Shown here: positions 61,983-64,000 of the stretch, one piece after another
Layout: each line of letters opens with the position of its first letter
Numbering within the stretch: the stretch's first letter is position 1
DNA from: Brucella cytisi
GTDB taxonomy: Bacteria > Pseudomonadota > Alphaproteobacteria > Rhizobiales > Rhizobiaceae
Reading direction: 5' to 3'
DNA: 64,000 nucleotides
NCBI GenBank assembly: GCA_012103075.1
Contig: JAAVLQ010000003.1
Span: 434,001 to 498,000, forward strand
The notes under the pieces: generated by a model
Databases searched by the model: none
What the model was told of the DNA's origin: nothing
The model's input: the letters and a program-made list of their open reading frames with translations, nothing else
Program-made: the position numbers and the translations under genes

Positions 61983-62429
61983 CGCGACGTACGGACGCTA
62001 TCCGCCTTGATCCAACCTCACGGTGATATCCGGAATATCGGGCGGTCCCCGGCAGTTCAAGGTAAAGCGGTCGAACGCCGGGATCTGAAGGCAATTGATG
62101 CGCTTCGCAAGCGCAGAACCGCACAAGGTACAACCCAGACCGACGCCAGCGAAGCGACACAGCCTGGAATGACATTCGCGTCGCTGACCAACAGCGACAC
62201 GCTCAACGAAATTCTCAACGAATTTGTGCGCCCGCATATTGCCGACGTTTCGATCATCCGCCGGGCAGTGCAACTGCTCGGCGAATACATCGATGGCGAT
62301 CTGACGCCGTTGGAGCAAAACGGAAATCTACGCTCGCTCACAGTAGCCCTGATTGATGATGAAATCAGTCGCCATAAGAGTTTTTCCGAACGGCTGCGCG
62401 AGGAGACTGGCACTGACAGATCCTCATGA
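61979..62429 (+). CDS. YscX-like type III protein (frameshifted)
   Basis: The ATG at 61979 overlaps the sctD stop and gives MTRRTDAIRLDP. A break near 62012 leads to RDLKAIDALRKRRTAQ, then FASLTNSDTLNEILNEFVRP and GNLRSLTVALIDDEISRHKS. About 150 residues, helical. In Yersinia the order is yscX-yscY-yscV, and YscX is an early exported protein that binds YscY and SctV. Here this gene occupies the X place before a small TPR protein and sctV. The identification rests mainly on order and size. Confidence 0.5.
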
Positions 62430-62750
62430 CACGGTTCAGCTGCTCCATTTGCTTGGCTACGTCTACGGATGTCACGGCGGGCCAAACGAGGGGCGGCCTA
62501 TCTTTTGATTGCCGCCCAACTATCCCCGAACGATATCCGAGTTCTTCGGACGCTCAGCCACCTTCTCACGCTGGATGGTGAAGCCGACAAGGCACTCGAA
62601 ACAATAGCGCGGCTGGAGGTACTGGGTGATAGAGAGAACCCGGCGCTTCATCTGTTAAAAAGCCGAGCGTTGCATGTGGCTGGCCGTCAGGAAGAGGCCC
62701 GGCAGGCGTTTAACCGGTTTGTGAAAATGCGGGCAGAGATCGGGACATGA
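62419..62750 (+). CDS. YscY-like TPR chaperone (frameshifted, start uncertain)
   Basis: The frame supported from 62419 reads DPHDTVQLLHLLGYVYG. After a break near 62470 it continues KRGAAYLLIAAQLSPNDIRV and LRTLSHLLTLDGEADKALET, then SRALHVAGRQEEARQAFNRF. These are two to three tetratricopeptide repeats in about 110 residues, the size of YscY (114). The stop overlaps the sctV start by ATGA. The rhizobial Y4yS TPR protein, also next to sctV, is an alternative comparison. Confidence 0.6.
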
Positions 62751-64000
62751 TGAACACTTTAACCCGTTTCCTCGCCCGGGCAAGAAACACCAGCGATATC
62801 GTTGTCGCCGTGCTGGTTCTGGTAGCCGTCAGCATGATGGTTATTCCACTGCCCACATGGGCTGTTGACGGGCTCATCACACTCAACATCGCCTTCAGCG
62901 TCCTCATCCTGCTCAGTTCGCTTTATGCGACCTCGCCCCTGCAATTTTCCGCGTTGCCTTCCGCGATCCTGATCGCAACCCTTTTTCGACTGGCGATTAC
63001 CATAACGACGACCCGCCTCATTCTTCTTCAGGCAGACGCTGGTGAAATCGTTACGGCTTTCGGAAACTTCGTGGTGGGCGGAAGTATTGCTGTCGGACTG
63101 ATCATATTCTTCATCATCACGATTGCGCAGTTTGTGGTAATTGCCAAAGGTGCGGAACGGGTCGCCGAGGTAGCGGCACGTTTCACGCTGGATGCCTTGC
63201 CCGGCAAACAGATGAGCATCGATGCCGAACTGCGCAACGGTGACATCGATCAGGCCCGGGCGCGTGCGATGCGCCAGACACTTGAACAGGAAAGCCAGTT
63301 CTTCGGTGCCATGGACGGTGCCATGAAATTCGTCAAAGGCGACGTACTTGCCGGAATGGTTTTATTTTCGTCAACCTTATCGGTGGTCTGGCAGTTGGAA
63401 TTTTGCAGCACGAAATGGGATTTGCAGAAGCCGGGATGACGTATTCCCTGCTTTCAGTTGGAGACGGCCTCGTCGCCCAGATTCCAGCGCTTCTGGTTGC
63501 CGTTGCAGCTGGCACAATGGTTACGCGCGTCGCGAGCGCAGAAAACGGTAGTGATCTGGGACGCCAGATTACCTCGCAGCTTCTGCGCAATTCGCGAAGC
63601 CTCATAATGGCCAGTATAATCATGTTCGTTCTGGCGATCGTTCCGGGCTTCCCCATGCCGGTATTTATCATACTCGGTCTTATTCTGGGCGTTGCCGGAT
63701 ACGCCATGCGTCGCAATCAAGCCGACGGACACCCGTCAATCCGCGAAACGGTACAACTGCAGCAATTGTCCGACGATCACGAAGTGGAAGAGCGTGCAAT
63801 CGCTTACGATTCCCCGTTCGTCGTACGGATTGGCACCGAGCTGGCAGCGGATCTGCCCGCCGATTTGCTGCAACTGTCGCAGAACGAAGCACGCAGCGTT
63901 ATCGGCACCGAGCTTGGTATCGACGTGCCTCCGGTTCCGCGTCTCGTCGACAGGACACTCAAACCGCGCCTGTTGCGTATCGATCTCGATGATGTGCCAG
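62747..64000 (+). CDS. sctV: Type III export gate SctV (partial, one frameshift)
   Basis: Nonameric export gate that receives effectors from the ATPase. The membrane domain includes IPLPTWAVDGLITLNIAFSV (the FHIPEP-type start), LFRLAITITTTRLILLQADA and AKGAERVAEVAARFTLDALP. GKQMSIDAELRNGDIDQARA and QESQFFGAMDGAMKFVKGD follow. A break near 63355 leads to FVNLIGGLAVGILQ and SVGDGLVAQIPALLVAVAAG. The cytoplasmic domain starts about 63700 and is cut by the window end near residue 417 of about 690. Confidence 0.95.

Noticed and set aside
1..64000. CRISPR arrays, insertion sequences, integrase genes, tRNA genes
   Set aside because: I looked for short regular repeats, transposase or integrase motifs and tRNA cloverleaf sequences and saw none that could be supported. 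The only sizeable repeat is the 340-base duplication at about 18 kb.

Overview
The window looks like chromosomal or large-plasmid DNA of an alphaproteobacterium of the Hyphomicrobiales, most like Brucella/Ochrobactrum. This rests on gene families and gene style: Weimberg-type sugar genes, a Rhc-like split secretin, SyrB-like small proteins and many ATGA start/stop overlaps. I see no rRNA, tRNA, CRISPR array or transposase. Most long genes are broken into two to six frames while the protein stays well conserved across each break. Where I could test the break it is a one- or two-base indel, often in a homopolymer. I therefore treat most breaks as probable sequencing or assembly errors, and give each gene its full span with the breaks noted.

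1-10 kb: a pentose/pentitol locus of two divergent transcription units. Leftward: aldehyde dehydrogenase, xylulokinase, HAD phosphatase, RpiR regulator, rpiA. Rightward: XylX-like 2-keto-3-deoxypentonate dehydratase, SDR polyol dehydrogenase, xylitol-type zinc dehydrogenase, ketoglutarate semialdehyde dehydrogenase. It can feed both the phosphorylated route (xylulose to xylulose-5-P) and the oxidative route (ketodeoxypentonate to 2-oxoglutarate).

10-25 kb: an accessory stretch. It holds an exported amidohydrolase, an M20 amidohydrolase with a polar amino acid binding protein, an APH-like kinase, several unrecognised small genes, three proteins with a related charged coiled-coil tail (SyrB-like), two small secreted proteins, an orphan divergent SecY-like protein and an FAD oxidoreductase.

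25-34 kb: one leftward operon, gntR-dppA-dppB-dppC-ggt-tauE-dppDF. It appears to import peptides, probably gamma-glutamyl compounds, and to cleave them by gamma-glutamyltransferase.

34.4-45.7 kb: an AadA-like nucleotidyltransferase, then a LysR regulator divergent from a tightly coupled operon: 2,2-dialkylglycine decarboxylase, B12-binding mutase subunit, MeaB-like GTPase, mutase large subunit, crotonase, acyl-CoA ligase and a Liv-type binding protein. The mutase keeps the aspartate typical of 2-hydroxyisobutyryl-CoA mutase and lacks the tyrosine of methylmalonyl-CoA mutase. The combination points to a catabolic route for alpha,alpha-disubstituted amino acids or related branched acids, and is the most interesting metabolic system here.

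46-48 kb: a TetR regulator divergent from an MFS drug exporter.

48.4-64 kb: a type III secretion locus. One block carries sctL-N-O-Q-R-S-T. Then come two convergent RpiR-type regulators, a TPR lipoprotein and an L,D-transpeptidase. The second block carries a split secretin (RhcC1-like), a NolB/SctI-like protein, sctJ, sctK, a small needle candidate, sctD, YscX-like and YscY-like proteins and sctV, which runs off the end. sctU, the pore-forming half of the secretin and translocators are not in view.
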